Shown: piece by piece, positions 1-8,247 of the stretch
How the letters are laid out: the number at the start of each line of letters is the position of its first letter
How positions within the stretch are numbered: the stretch's first letter is position 1
From: an uncultured Acidobacteriota bacterium
Lineage (GTDB): Bacteria; Acidobacteriota; Polarisedimenticolia; Polarisedimenticolales; JAIQFR01
Direction: 5' to 3'
Length of the DNA stretch: 50,661 nt
Assembly: GCA_937864465.1 (NCBI GenBank)
Contig: CALMJU010000005.1
Span: forward strand, 1 to 50,661
Notes under the pieces: model-generated
What the model was told of the DNA's origin: nothing
The model's input: the letters and a program-made list of their open reading frames with translations, nothing else
The model's database searches: none
Position numbers and translations under genes: made by a program

Positions 1-7
1 CCGGCGC

Positions 8-469
8 TTACCCCGCCCTCGGACCCCCACCCCCCCCCCCCCGCGGCCCCGCCGCCCCCGACACCGTCCGCCCGGAGCGCAGCGCCCCTCGCGCCTCCTC
101 CGGGAGATCCGGGAACGGGCCCCCCGCGGGAATCGAGGAGCCGGCGATCCTGCGTCCCGTCGCGTCGAGCAGAGACAGTCCACGCAGCTCCGCCCTCAGG
201 GAGCGCCGCCGCAGCGTCTCGTCGGCGGAGGCCCTCGTCGCGGGATCCCGGCTCGCGGCGATCGCCTCCAGCCGGTCGCGGCCGATGTCCAGCGCGACGC
301 GCGACGTGATCGCCGCCGCCCGCTCCCGCTCGGTCGCGTCCATGGCGGAGCGAGTCCTGAGGAGCATCGCGAGGTTCACGAGGTTCAGCGCCGCGAGGAA
401 CAGGACGAGCAGCACCAGCACCACGCGGACCTGGAACGCGAACCCGCCGAGCCGCACCCGCCCCGCCAT
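8..469 (-). CDS. N-terminal part of a membrane sensor, probably histidine kinase; frame lost at C tract
   Basis: The frame starts at an ATG one base after the prepilin peptidase stop, so it is translationally coupled to it. Residues 12-37 form a hydrophobic membrane segment. A helical, Arg/Glu-rich extracytoplasmic stretch follows, then a PAS/Cache-like beginning with the motif LSLLDATGRRIAG, as found in the sensor half of membrane histidine kinases. The reading frame passes into a run of 13 C on the plus strand (13 G in the coding strand), becomes poly-Gly and stops at position 8. Both other frames remain open from the tract to the window edge. The gene therefore probably continues beyond the window in another frame. 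Seen: membrane segment and homopolymer. Inferred: sensor kinase identity, since no kinase domain is visible. Confidence 0.5.
   Translation of the reverse strand: MAGRVRLGGFAFQVRVVLVLLVLFLAALNLVNLAMLLRTRSAMDATERERAAAITSRVALDIGRDRLEAIAASRDPATRASADETLRRRSLRAELRGLSLLDATGRRIAGSSIPAGGPFPDLPEEARGALRSGRTVSGAAGPRGGGGGGPRAG
30..42. repeat. Homopolymer of 13 C inside a sensor gene
   Basis: Thirteen consecutive C residues on the plus strand lie near the 3' end of the visible part of the sensor gene. The tract could be a phase-variable slippage site or an assembly/sequencing error at a contig edge. The coding frame turns into poly-Gly here and ends 20 bases later. Confidence 0.9.
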
Positions 470-470
470 G

Positions 471-1283
471 TCACGGCCCCCCGCGCAAGAGCTCCAGGTA
501 CGCCGCGAGCGCGGTCCTGGAGCCGAGCAGCGCGGCCAGGGCGGCCGGCGCGAGGAAGCACCCGAACGGCAGCGTGTCCTTCAGGCTCCGCCCCCGCAGC
601 GGGATCATCGCGAGCCCGACCGCCGCGCCCGCGACGGAAGCGGCGAAGAGCGTGAGCAGGACGCCGGCAGGCCCCGTGAACGCCCCGACCATCGCCATCA
701 TCTTGACGTCGCCTAGGCCCATCGCCTCCACCCCGCGGAGCTTCTCCCAGACCGCCCCGATCCCCCACAGGACCCCCGCGCCGAGAGCCGCGCCCGCGAG
801 CGCGAGCGCCGCCCGCCGCGCGCCGCTCCCCTCCAGGAACGGGTTGACCCAGGCGACGGCGAGCCCGACCGCGAGCCCCGGGAGCGTCACGGCATCGGGA
901 AGGATCCGGTGATCGAGGTCGGTGAAGAACAGCACGAGGAGCGCCGCCGCGAACGCCGCGGAGACCGCGAACGAGGCCGAAAGACCGTACGCGGCGTGGA
1001 GCCCGACGAGCGCCGCCCCCGCAAGCGACTCGACCAGGGGGTATCGCCACGAGATCCTCGCCCCGCAGCTCGCGCAGCGGGCCCGCAGCGCGAGCCAGGA
1101 GAAAACGGGAACGTTGTGGAACCAGCGGATCGGCGTCCCGCACGCCGGGCACCGGGATCCCGGGCGAACCACGCTCAGGCCGAGCGGGAAGCGATGGATG
1201 CAGACGTTCAGGAAGGAGCCCAGGACGAGCCCCGCCGCGAGAACGAAGATCGAGGCGGCCGGCTCCGGCAGCGACGGCGTCAT
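471..1283 (-). CDS. pilD: Prepilin peptidase / N-methyltransferase (type IV leader peptidase)
   Basis: This inner-membrane aspartyl protease cleaves the leader of type IV prepilins and pseudopilins and methylates the new N-terminus. It has 270 aa, a normal family length. The N-terminal domain carries the zinc-binding double CxxC (CPACG and CASCG) with the conserved FHNVPVFSW between them. The catalytic aspartates are in FFTDLDHRILPD and in the GxGD motif MGLGDVKMM. Multiple hydrophobic segments are present. The ATG start overlaps the preceding TPR gene stop as ATGA, so it belongs to the ABC-exporter/TPR operon and not to the main pil cluster 18 kb away. Its substrates should include the two pilins at 19-20 kb. 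Confidence 0.95.
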   Translation of the reverse strand: MTPSLPEPAASIFVLAAGLVLGSFLNVCIHRFPLGLSVVRPGSRCPACGTPIRWFHNVPVFSWLALRARCASCGARISWRYPLVESLAGAALVGLHAAYGLSASFAVSAAFAAALLVLFFTDLDHRILPDAVTLPGLAVGLAVAWVNPFLEGSGARRAALALAGAALGAGVLWGIGAVWEKLRGVEAMGLGDVKMMAMVGAFTGPAGVLLTLFAASVAGAAVGLAMIPLRGRSLKDTLPFGCFLAPAALAALLGSRTALAAYLELLRGGP

Positions 1284-2131
1284 CGTCCCACCAGGACGCG
1301 CCCGGCCGCGCTCGACACGCGCCCGCTCGCGGGATCGAGCCGGTAGGGAGCGCCGTCCGGGTCGGTCGGAACGCTCGCGACGATCCCGCGCTCCGCGAGA
1401 TCCCGGAGCCGCCGGGGGAACCGCCCGAAGCGCGCGCGGTACTCGCGGAGCCCCGCCTCGAGATTCGCGACGTCGGCTCGGATCGTCAGGTCGCGGATCT
1501 GCCGCTCGGCGATCGCCCTCGTCGCCGCGTCGCTCCCCGGATCCTCCAGGACCTCCCGCCACCCGGCGATCGCCTCCCGGAGATCCCCGTGCCGCGCGAG
1601 CATGCCCGCCCTGGCCCGTCGCACCGCGCTCGGCGCCCCCTCGACCCGCGCCGCCCGCCCGAAGTACCCGGCCGCGCGATCGTACTGCCCCGCGCGGTAG
1701 CACTCGAACCCCGCGAGGTACGCGAGCACCCACGCGTCGGGGTTCCGCTCGAGCCCCTTCTCGAGGATCCGCAGCCCCCCCTCCAGGTCCCCCGCCTCCA
1801 CCGTCAGGATCATCGCGCCCAGCCAGTAGGGGTCGATGTAGCGGGGATCGAGGTCGGCGATCACGGTCCCGAACACATGCTCCACGAAGCGGAACCGGTC
1901 GGCGCGGCGGTAGTCGGAGTAGTACTGGATCGCCCAGAGGTACAGGAGGTCCGCCGCGAGCGGCGCGTGGCCGAGGGTCATCGCGCGCAGGTGGCGGCCG
2001 TTCGGCAGGTACAGGAGCGGCCGCCCCTCGCGCCCCGCCCCCTCCACCCGCGCGAGCCCCACCCGCGCCCAGCCCGCCGTTGCGACCGAGAGGGCCAGGA
2101 GCAGCGCGCCGATGCCGCGACGCCGGCTCAC
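1280..2131 (-). CDS. TPR membrane protein with pseudopilin-like C-terminal tail
   Basis: The protein has 283 aa and starts with GTG overlapping the permease stop as GTGA. A single hydrophobic N-terminal segment (about residues 5-22) acts as signal anchor. The middle holds tetratricopeptide-like repeats, for example around PYWLGAMILTVEAGDLEGGL and FECYRAGQYDRAAGYF, which usually mediate protein contacts. The C-terminus has a LREYRARFGRFPRRLRDL stretch followed by PTDPDGAPYRLDPASG. This resembles the conserved tail of major pseudopilins (helix, then P-x-DP-x-G-x-x-Y). The exact function is unknown. Its place between an ABC exporter and the prepilin peptidase suggests an envelope or secretion role. 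Confidence 0.7.
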   Translation of the reverse strand: MSRRRGIGALLLALSVATAGWARVGLARVEGAGREGRPLLYLPNGRHLRAMTLGHAPLAADLLYLWAIQYYSDYRRADRFRFVEHVFGTVIADLDPRYIDPYWLGAMILTVEAGDLEGGLRILEKGLERNPDAWVLAYLAGFECYRAGQYDRAAGYFGRAARVEGAPSAVRRARAGMLARHGDLREAIAGWREVLEDPGSDAATRAIAERQIRDLTIRADVANLEAGLREYRARFGRFPRRLRDLAERGIVASVPTDPDGAPYRLDPASGRVSSAAGRVLVGR

Positions 2132-2925
2132 TCGAAGTCCCGCCGCGAGAAGACCGCGCAGGCCAGGACGAGCACAGCGAGCGCGTACGCCGCCCCGTAC
2201 GCGATCCCGAGCGCGACGCGGGCGGGCGCGATCGGCAGCGCGTGCACGGCCTCGGCCTTGACGTCCAGGCGGTCGAGGTTGGGGACGATCGCGCGAGCGG
2301 CATCGCAGGCGACGCGGGCCGCCCCTTCCGGGAGCCTGCGCTTCAGGAGATCGAAGCTCCACGAGAGGTGGCCGGCCACGTACACCGCGACCGTCCCAAC
2401 CGCCGCGAGGATCGGATTCGTGAAGCTGGAGAACAGGACGGCGAACGCTGCGACGACGAGCAGCTCCACGAAGATCATCACGATCCCGATCGCCACGGGG
2501 CCGGGGGCGCCGCCCCGGAGGACGACCAGGAGCGACAGGACCGCCCCCATGAGGCCGGTGTTGACGAGGAGGACCGTCGCGAGCCCCGCGTACTTCCCGG
2601 CGACGAATTGCCACCGGTGCACCGGGTGGACGAGCAGCGTGAGAACGGTCCGCTTCTCGATCTCCTTGAACACGAGCGACACGCCGACGAAGACCGCCGT
2701 GAGGAGGCCGAAGATCGAGACCGCGGACAGCCCGAGGTCCTTGACGATCTTCTCCTCGTCTCCCACCGTCAGCAGCGCCAGGAACCGCCCCGCTCCGATG
2801 ACGAGGAGCGCGAACGCCAGCAGGAGATAGAGCACGCGGTCGCGGATCGCCTCGCGGAAGGTGTTGAGGGCGATCGCGCCGACCGTTGCCGCCGGGCCGG
2901 GCGCGGTGGGGCCACGGCCGCTCAC
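2128..2925 (-). CDS. ABC-2 type transporter permease
   Basis: A 265-aa integral membrane protein with an N-terminal segment TFREAIRDRVLYLLLAFAL typical of ABC-2/NosY-like permeases, followed by several hydrophobic helices and a periplasmic loop around residues 175-215. It starts with GTG overlapping the ATPase stop (GTGA) and is therefore coupled to it. With the upstream ATPase it should form an efflux or export pump. The substrate cannot be read from the sequence. The order ATPase, permease, TPR protein, prepilin peptidase, sensor suggests co-expression with envelope functions. Confidence 0.88.
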   Translation of the reverse strand: MSGRGPTAPGPAATVGAIALNTFREAIRDRVLYLLLAFALLVIGAGRFLALLTVGDEEKIVKDLGLSAVSIFGLLTAVFVGVSLVFKEIEKRTVLTLLVHPVHRWQFVAGKYAGLATVLLVNTGLMGAVLSLLVVLRGGAPGPVAIGIVMIFVELLVVAAFAVLFSSFTNPILAAVGTVAVYVAGHLSWSFDLLKRRLPEGAARVACDAARAIVPNLDRLDVKAEAVHALPIAPARVALGIAYGAAYALAVLVLACAVFSRRDFE

Positions 2926-3899
2926 GCCGCGCCCTTCGATCCCGCCCCGGGACCGATCTCCCGAAGGAAGAGCTCCTCGAGCGAGTCGCGACGCGGCCAC
3001 ACCGAACCGATCCGGCCGCCGCCTTCCTGCACGGCCCGGATCAGCTCCCCGAGCGAGGCCTCGTCCGGCACCTTCAAAAGGATCTCCTCCCCCGATGACG
3101 ACAGGACGCTCCCCGGCAGCCTCCCGGGAGCCACGCCGGTGACGGCGACCTCGTACCAGAGCACCCGCCGCGAGACGGCGTCCTGCAGCGCCCCCTCGAA
3201 GCGGAGGGCCCCGCCGACGAGGATCGCCACGCGGTCGCAGATCGTCTCCGCGTCCTGGAGGATGTGGCTCGAGAACAGGACCGTGCGCCCCGCCGCGCGC
3301 TGCGCGAGGATCAGATCGCGGACGTCGCGCCGCCCCAGGGGATCGAGCCCCGACATCGGCTCGTCGAGGATCAGGAGATCGGGCTCGTGGAGGAGGGCCT
3401 GCGCCAGCCCCAGCCGCTGCACCATCCCCTTCGAGCACTTTCGGAGCGGCGTCCGCTCGCGCCCCGCGAGCCCGACCTGCCCTAGGACCTCCCGCACGCG
3501 GCGCCATCTCTCGCGCCCCGCGAGACCCCGGAGCCGGCCGTAGAAGTCGAGGAACTCCTCTCCCGTCAGATAGTCGTAGAAGTACGGGTTCTCGGGGAGG
3601 AATCCGAGGCGGATCCTGGCGGCCGGGTCGGACGGCGGCCGCCCGAACAGGAGGACGGTCCCGCGATCGGGGCGGAGGAGGCCGACCATCATCTTCAGCG
3701 TCGTGGTCTTCCCGGCGCCGTTCGGCCCGAGGAGGCCGAAGATCCCCCCCCCCTCGACGCCGAGCGTCAGACCCCGCACGGCGACGGTCCGTCCGACCCC
3801 GAGATGCCCCCGGAAGGCCTTCGTCACGCCGTCGAGCAGGACGACGGCGTCCCCCGAATCCGTCCCGCCCAAGACTTCCTCCCGCGTCCCCGGCTCCAC
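2922..3899 (-). CDS. ABC transporter ATP-binding protein (ABC-2 exporter class)
   Basis: A 325-aa cytoplasmic ATPase. Walker A is GPNGAGKTT at about residues 58-66. The Q-loop region is FLPENPYFYDYLT. The signature is CSKGMVQRLGLAQAL (an SKGM variant of LSGGQ, common in the CcmA/NatA subfamily). Walker B with the D-loop is LLILDEPMSGLDP, and the switch histidine is in FSSHIL. After the nucleotide-binding domain there is a C-terminal extension of about 85 residues, as in DrrA/NatA-type exporters. The start is GTG. It is the first gene of the leftward operon that ends at the window edge; only 35 bases separate it from the glycosyltransferase stop upstream. Confidence 0.93.
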   Translation of the reverse strand: MEPGTREEVLGGTDSGDAVVLLDGVTKAFRGHLGVGRTVAVRGLTLGVEGGGIFGLLGPNGAGKTTTLKMMVGLLRPDRGTVLLFGRPPSDPAARIRLGFLPENPYFYDYLTGEEFLDFYGRLRGLAGRERWRRVREVLGQVGLAGRERTPLRKCSKGMVQRLGLAQALLHEPDLLILDEPMSGLDPLGRRDVRDLILAQRAAGRTVLFSSHILQDAETICDRVAILVGGALRFEGALQDAVSRRVLWYEVAVTGVAPGRLPGSVLSSSGEEILLKVPDEASLGELIRAVQEGGGRIGSVWPRRDSLEELFLREIGPGAGSKGAA

Positions 3900-3934
3900 C
3901 CCGGCCCCGGCGCCGCCCCCGGTGTCAATCTAAC

Positions 3935-5092
3935 TCAGCGCCGCTTCGAATCAAGCACTTCCGCGTAGATCGCCTCGACCCGCCGGACCATCGCGCGCAG
4001 GTCGAACTCCTCGTCGAGCACGGCGGTCGCACGCTCGGCGCGCCGCCGCGCCGCGTCCGGATCGGCCGCGACGGACAGGAGGCGGTCCGCCGCCGCCTCG
4101 GGCCTCCCCGGCGGGACGAGCAGGCCGGTCTCCCCGTCCCGCACGACGTCCGGTGTCCCGTCCACCGCCGTCGCGACCACCGGGACTCCGGCGGCCATCG
4201 CCTGCAAGACGGCGCGAGGGAGCCCCTCGAAGCGCGACGTCAGCACGAACGCGTCCATCGCGTGCAGGAGGTCGACGACGTCCCGGCGCCACCCCAGCAG
4301 CCGGATCGAATCGCGCATCGAGGTCTCGCGGATCCTCCTCTCGACCGCCTCCCGGAGAGGGCCGTCCCCTGCGATGAAGAACCGGAAGCGCGGGTCCCGC
4401 CCGCGCGCGATCCGCGCTGCCTCGACGAAATCGAGCGGCGCCTTCTGCTGCTTCAGGCAGGCGAGGGTGCCGACGACGAAATCCTCCGGAGCGAATCCCA
4501 GCGACCGGCGCGTCTCCTCGCGCGGCACGGAGCCGCGCCGGTACGCTCCGGCATCGATGCCGCTCCGGACCAGGCGATAGCGCTCCGGCCGGGCGATCCC
4601 CGCCGCGATCCCCTTCGCGCGGTCGGACTCCGCGACCACGACGACGCGATCGGTGATCGCGCCCGCCGCCCTCTCGAGCGTCCGGTAGAGAAGGCGCAGC
4701 GGAGGCGGCTGCTCGTCGTGGAAGCTCCAGCCGTGGGCGGTGTGCACGACCGCGGGGACCCTCGCGAGCCGGGCCGCGACCCTCCCCACGATCCCCGCCT
4801 TCGAGGAGTGCGTGTGCACCACGTCCACGGCCCTCCGCCGCAGAGCCGCCGCCAGGCGGAGGAGCGCCACCGGGTCCCACAGCGGGTGCAGCGGGTGCCG
4901 GAGCCAGCCGACGAGATCCACCTCCGCGTCGGCGATCGCCCGGGCCTCTGGGTCGAGGATCCCGCCCCGCCCGGCGACGAGCCCGACCTCGTAGCGCGAC
5001 CGATCGTGGTGGGCGACGCAGTACAGCGTGTTCTCCTGCGCCCCTCCCAGCTCCAGGCGGGTGATGACGTGAACGATCCTCCACCGCCTCAC
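3935..5092 (-). CDS. Glycosyltransferase family 4
   Basis: A 385-aa GT-B fold retaining glycosyltransferase. The N-terminal domain begins VHVITRLELGGAQENT (acceptor-side glycine-rich loop). The C-terminal nucleotide-sugar domain has VGTLACLKQQKAPLDFVEAA, FIAGDGPLREAVE and the EGLP...AMAAGVPVVAT block. The second glutamate of the family's EX7E pair is replaced by Gln (EGLPRAVLQAM), a variant that also occurs in this family. The GTG start overlaps the AsnB stop as GTGA. It probably adds a sugar to the lipid-linked oligosaccharide made by this locus. Donor and acceptor are unknown. Confidence 0.9.
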   Translation of the reverse strand: MRRWRIVHVITRLELGGAQENTLYCVAHHDRSRYEVGLVAGRGGILDPEARAIADAEVDLVGWLRHPLHPLWDPVALLRLAAALRRRAVDVVHTHSSKAGIVGRVAARLARVPAVVHTAHGWSFHDEQPPPLRLLYRTLERAAGAITDRVVVVAESDRAKGIAAGIARPERYRLVRSGIDAGAYRRGSVPREETRRSLGFAPEDFVVGTLACLKQQKAPLDFVEAARIARGRDPRFRFFIAGDGPLREAVERRIRETSMRDSIRLLGWRRDVVDLLHAMDAFVLTSRFEGLPRAVLQAMAAGVPVVATAVDGTPDVVRDGETGLLVPPGRPEAAADRLLSVAADPDAARRRAERATAVLDEEFDLRAMVRRVEAIYAEVLDSKRR

Positions 5093-6936
5093 GCCCGCCT
5101 CGCCCGGTCGAGATGGAGCAGGATCGACGTCGCCAGGAAGAGCGGCAGGCCGTGGCTCGCGCCGCCCCGGAGGTGCCGATCGAGCATCGCCACCGCCGCA
5201 GGCTTGCGGATCGGCCCGCACGCGGAGGGCTCGGCGCTCCGCACCGTCTCCTCCACCAGCCCTCGCAGGGGCCCGCGGATCCACGCGTCGAGCGGCAGGT
5301 CGAATCCTCGCTTCGGCCGTCTCAGGATCTCGCGGGGGATCGCGCCCGCGAACGCCTCGCGGAGCGCGATCTTGGTCGCGCCGCCCCGGACCTTCTCCCG
5401 CTCGGGAAGGCGGGACGCCCAGGCGACCACCCGCGGATCGAGGTAGGGCACCCTCGCCTCGAGGGAGTGGGCCATCGAGGCCGAGTCGACCTTCGCCAGC
5501 AGGTTGTGCGGCAGCCACTCGCGGAGATCGGCCCGCAAGGGCGCCGCCGCCGAGGGGGTCCCCGCCTGGAGGTGCCGGCGAAACGACTCCACCACCCTGC
5601 TCTCCGCCGCGGCGAGGACGTCCTCGTCGAACAGCCGTGCCGCGGTCGCCCGGTCCACCGTGGAGGACCAGAGGAAATGCGCCCTCGCCGGGTCCCGCTC
5701 GGCGAGCGCGTCGAGCGCCTGCGGGGTTCTCGCCGGGAGGACGCGCGCGAGCCCGGGGGCGCGGGCCAGCGCCGGCAGGAACGGCACCCGTCCGGCCGCC
5801 CGGAACCGCCCCGCGTAGGAGTAGCGCCGGTAGCCTCCGAAGACCTCGTCCGCCCCCTCCCCCGTCAGCACGACCGTGACGTCCCGGCGGGCGGCGCGGG
5901 AAAGAAGGAACGTCGGCACGAGAGCGGGGTCCAGCACCGGCGCACCGAGATGCACGACGAGGCCGGGGATCTCGGATGCGACGTCGGCGGCGGAGACGGT
6001 CACCTCGTGGTGGCGGGCGCCGAACGTCTCCGCGGCCAGACGAGCGTACCGCAGCTCGCCGCCCCGGGGATCCCCTTCGAAGCCGACCGAGAACGTCTCG
6101 ACCGGCATCGGGGAGATCCGGGAGAGCAGGGCGAGCACGACGGTCGAGTCAAGCCCTCCCGACAGGAACATGCCGAGCGGGACGTCGGCGACCGTCTGCC
6201 TGCGAACGGCGTCGGCGAGAAGAGGGCCGAGGGGCTCGTTCCGCGCATCGCCCGGCTGCTCCGCGGGCTCCGGGAGGTCGTACCAGGAGCGCCGCTCCTC
6301 GCGCCCCCTGCGGACGTGGAGGAGCCACCCCGGGAGGAGCTTCCGCACCCCCCGGCGGAGCGTCCGCTCCCCGGGGACGTACTGGAGGAAGAAGGCTTCG
6401 ACCAGGGCTCCCTCGTCCACCGGCGCGCCGCCTCCCGCCGCCAGGAGGGCCCGCATCTCCGAGGCGAAGTCGATGCGCCCCTCCGCCTCCCGGTAGTACA
6501 GGGGCTTCACGCCGAACCGGTCGCGGGCGAGGAGGACCTCGTCCCGGCGCGCGTCCCGCAGGCAGAAGGCGAACATCCCGTCCAGGCGGTCGAGCATCGC
6601 CGTCCCGTGCTCCTCCCACAGGTGGACCAGCACCTCGGTGTCGGCACGGGTACGGAACCGGTGCCCGCGCCCCTCGAGATCGCGGCGCAGATCCGGAAAG
6701 TTGTAGATCTCCCCGTTGAAGACGACGGTGACCGAGCCGTCCTCGTTCGAGATCGGCTGGTCGCCGGTCTCGAGATCGATGACCCGCAGCCGGCGGATGC
6801 CCGCCGCGACCCGCGAGTCCGCGAACCGACCCTCGGAGTCGGGGCCCCGGTGCACGAGCGCGCGCAGCATCCCTTCCGCGCGCGACGCGTCCGGCGTCGC
6901 GGCAGTAAGGGAGATGGTTCCGCAGATCCCGCACAT
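5089..6936 (-). CDS. asnB: Asparagine synthetase (glutamine-hydrolysing) family protein
   Basis: 615 aa, the normal length for class B enzymes. Met-Cys2 provides the N-terminal nucleophile for glutaminase activity (MCGICG). Family signatures VHRGPDSEG, FNGEIYNF and DGMFAFCL are present. The synthetase half has the PPi-loop FLSGGLDST at residues 257-265 and TGEGADEVFGGYRR. A ribosome binding site GGAGG lies 5-9 bases before the ATG, in the 11-base gap after the FAD gene. Within polysaccharide loci such AsnB homologues often amidate a sugar acid or an intermediate rather than supply free asparagine. Which applies here is inference. Confidence 0.93.
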   Translation of the reverse strand: MCGICGTISLTAATPDASRAEGMLRALVHRGPDSEGRFADSRVAAGIRRLRVIDLETGDQPISNEDGSVTVVFNGEIYNFPDLRRDLEGRGHRFRTRADTEVLVHLWEEHGTAMLDRLDGMFAFCLRDARRDEVLLARDRFGVKPLYYREAEGRIDFASEMRALLAAGGGAPVDEGALVEAFFLQYVPGERTLRRGVRKLLPGWLLHVRRGREERRSWYDLPEPAEQPGDARNEPLGPLLADAVRRQTVADVPLGMFLSGGLDSTVVLALLSRISPMPVETFSVGFEGDPRGGELRYARLAAETFGARHHEVTVSAADVASEIPGLVVHLGAPVLDPALVPTFLLSRAARRDVTVVLTGEGADEVFGGYRRYSYAGRFRAAGRVPFLPALARAPGLARVLPARTPQALDALAERDPARAHFLWSSTVDRATAARLFDEDVLAAAESRVVESFRRHLQAGTPSAAAPLRADLREWLPHNLLAKVDSASMAHSLEARVPYLDPRVVAWASRLPEREKVRGGATKIALREAFAGAIPREILRRPKRGFDLPLDAWIRGPLRGLVEETVRSAEPSACGPIRKPAAVAMLDRHLRGGASHGLPLFLATSILLHLDRARRA

Positions 6937-6947
6937 GGGAGCCTCCG

Positions 6948-8237
6948 TCAGGAAGCGGCGCGAAGCCGCTCCGCGACCTCGATCCCGTCGAGGAGGGCTC
7001 GCTCCATGTACGAGTAGGTCCACGCCCCGTACCTCCCGATCGCGTAAACCCCCGCCGCCTCGAGCGCGGGGAGGACGCGCGCCATCGCGCGCTGCCGGGC
7101 GCGGTCGAAGACGACGTATCCCGGATCGAGGAGAACCAGGTCGCGGACCAGGATCCGGTCGGACTCCTCGAGGATCCCTTCCCTCCGCAGTCCCGCGAGC
7201 GCCGCCGCCTCCAGCGCCTCGAGATCCGGCGTCTCCCCCCTCGCGAGCCCGATCTCGACGTAGAGCGAGGACGTTCCGGGCGGGGCGACCGAGTCCGAGA
7301 AGGCCGTCGGGAACCCGACGCGGTAGAACGGCACGTCGGGATCGGGGAAGTAGATCCAGTGCGCTCCTCCCCCGACGCCCGGCCGCTCGACGCCGAGGTT
7401 GAGGCACGCCACGACCGACCAGTCGAGGGACACGGCCTCCGCCGCGAGGTCCCCCCCGCCGCGAACCATCCCGAGGAACGCCGGGAGAGGAACCGTGACG
7501 ACGAGCTGGTCGTAGCGGATCCTCTCCCCGCCGGCGAGCCCGACCTCGCGCGCCCCGAGATCCACCTCCACGACTCGCGCTCCGCAACGGATCGTTCCGC
7601 CGGCGGCGGCGAGGGCCGCGGGGAGGATCCCGATGCCGCCTCGGACCGGATACCGGAAGGTCGCGTTGTACCCCATCCCCTCGTTGCGAATCCCCAAGGC
7701 GCCGCGCACGATCTCCCGCGGGGTCGGCCTGGGGACCGACCAGGAGACCCAGTCGGCCGTCATCCGCGAGGGGGCCCGCCGGAAGAGCTTCGTGGCGTAC
7801 GGGAAGAGGAACGCCTTCCCGATCCCGGACCCCAGCGTGGCGCGGACCCACGTCTCGAACGAGACGTCCTCGCCGTCCGGCCGCGGAGCCTCGAGGCTCT
7901 CCATGAATCCGACGAGGCAATCCTCGACGACCTCGGGAGGAAGGCCGTGGAGGTTCGCCTGGAACGGGAACGGCACCGTGACGCCGCGGGTCCTCACCCA
8001 GGCGCGCCGCTCGATCACCCGGAACGCATCCGGCAGGAGCTCGTCCACGAGCGCGATCGCCCGCGGGTCCCGCAGGTGCAGGAGGTGGCCGGTGTAGTCG
8101 AACCGGAAGCCTTCCGCCTCCCGCGTACGGCACAGCCCCCCCGGAGCGTCTTCCGACTCCAGCACGACGTGGGGGCGCTCCCGCAGGTGGTGCGCCGCCG
8201 AGAGCCCCGCCAGTCCGCCGCCGAGGATCGCGATCAT
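6948..8237 (-). CDS. FAD-dependent oxidoreductase / UDP-galactopyranose-mutase-like protein
   Basis: 429 aa. The N-terminal Rossmann motif ILGGGLAGLSAAHHL and the GGLCRT stretch bind FAD. The C-terminal FAD segment is IGRYGAWTYSYMERALLDG. The middle YTGHLLHLRD and FPFQANLHGLP resemble the NAD(P)-binding amine oxidase/protoporphyrinogen oxidase-like proteins found in glycan loci, related to UDP-galactopyranose mutase. It probably performs a redox or ring-contraction step on a nucleotide sugar or lipid-linked sugar. It lies between the initiating transferase (10-base gap) and asnB. Family assignment is strong; substrate is unknown. Confidence 0.8.
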   Translation of the reverse strand: MIAILGGGLAGLSAAHHLRERPHVVLESEDAPGGLCRTREAEGFRFDYTGHLLHLRDPRAIALVDELLPDAFRVIERRAWVRTRGVTVPFPFQANLHGLPPEVVEDCLVGFMESLEAPRPDGEDVSFETWVRATLGSGIGKAFLFPYATKLFRRAPSRMTADWVSWSVPRPTPREIVRGALGIRNEGMGYNATFRYPVRGGIGILPAALAAAGGTIRCGARVVEVDLGAREVGLAGGERIRYDQLVVTVPLPAFLGMVRGGGDLAAEAVSLDWSVVACLNLGVERPGVGGGAHWIYFPDPDVPFYRVGFPTAFSDSVAPPGTSSLYVEIGLARGETPDLEALEAAALAGLRREGILEESDRILVRDLVLLDPGYVVFDRARQRAMARVLPALEAAGVYAIGRYGAWTYSYMERALLDGIEVAERLRAAS

Positions 8238-8247
8238 CGTCCCTCGC

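Noticed and set aside
922-3543. Very long plus-strand open frame over the ABC exporter region
   Set aside because: Its translation is Arg/Pro low-complexity and antisense to clearly recognised genes; it is a GC-composition artefact.
5089-8133. Fusion of asnB with the upstream FAD gene as one 1014-aa protein
   Set aside because: The extra N-terminal part is an out-of-frame shadow of the FAD gene; MCGICG with catalytic Cys2 and GGAGG upstream define the true start.
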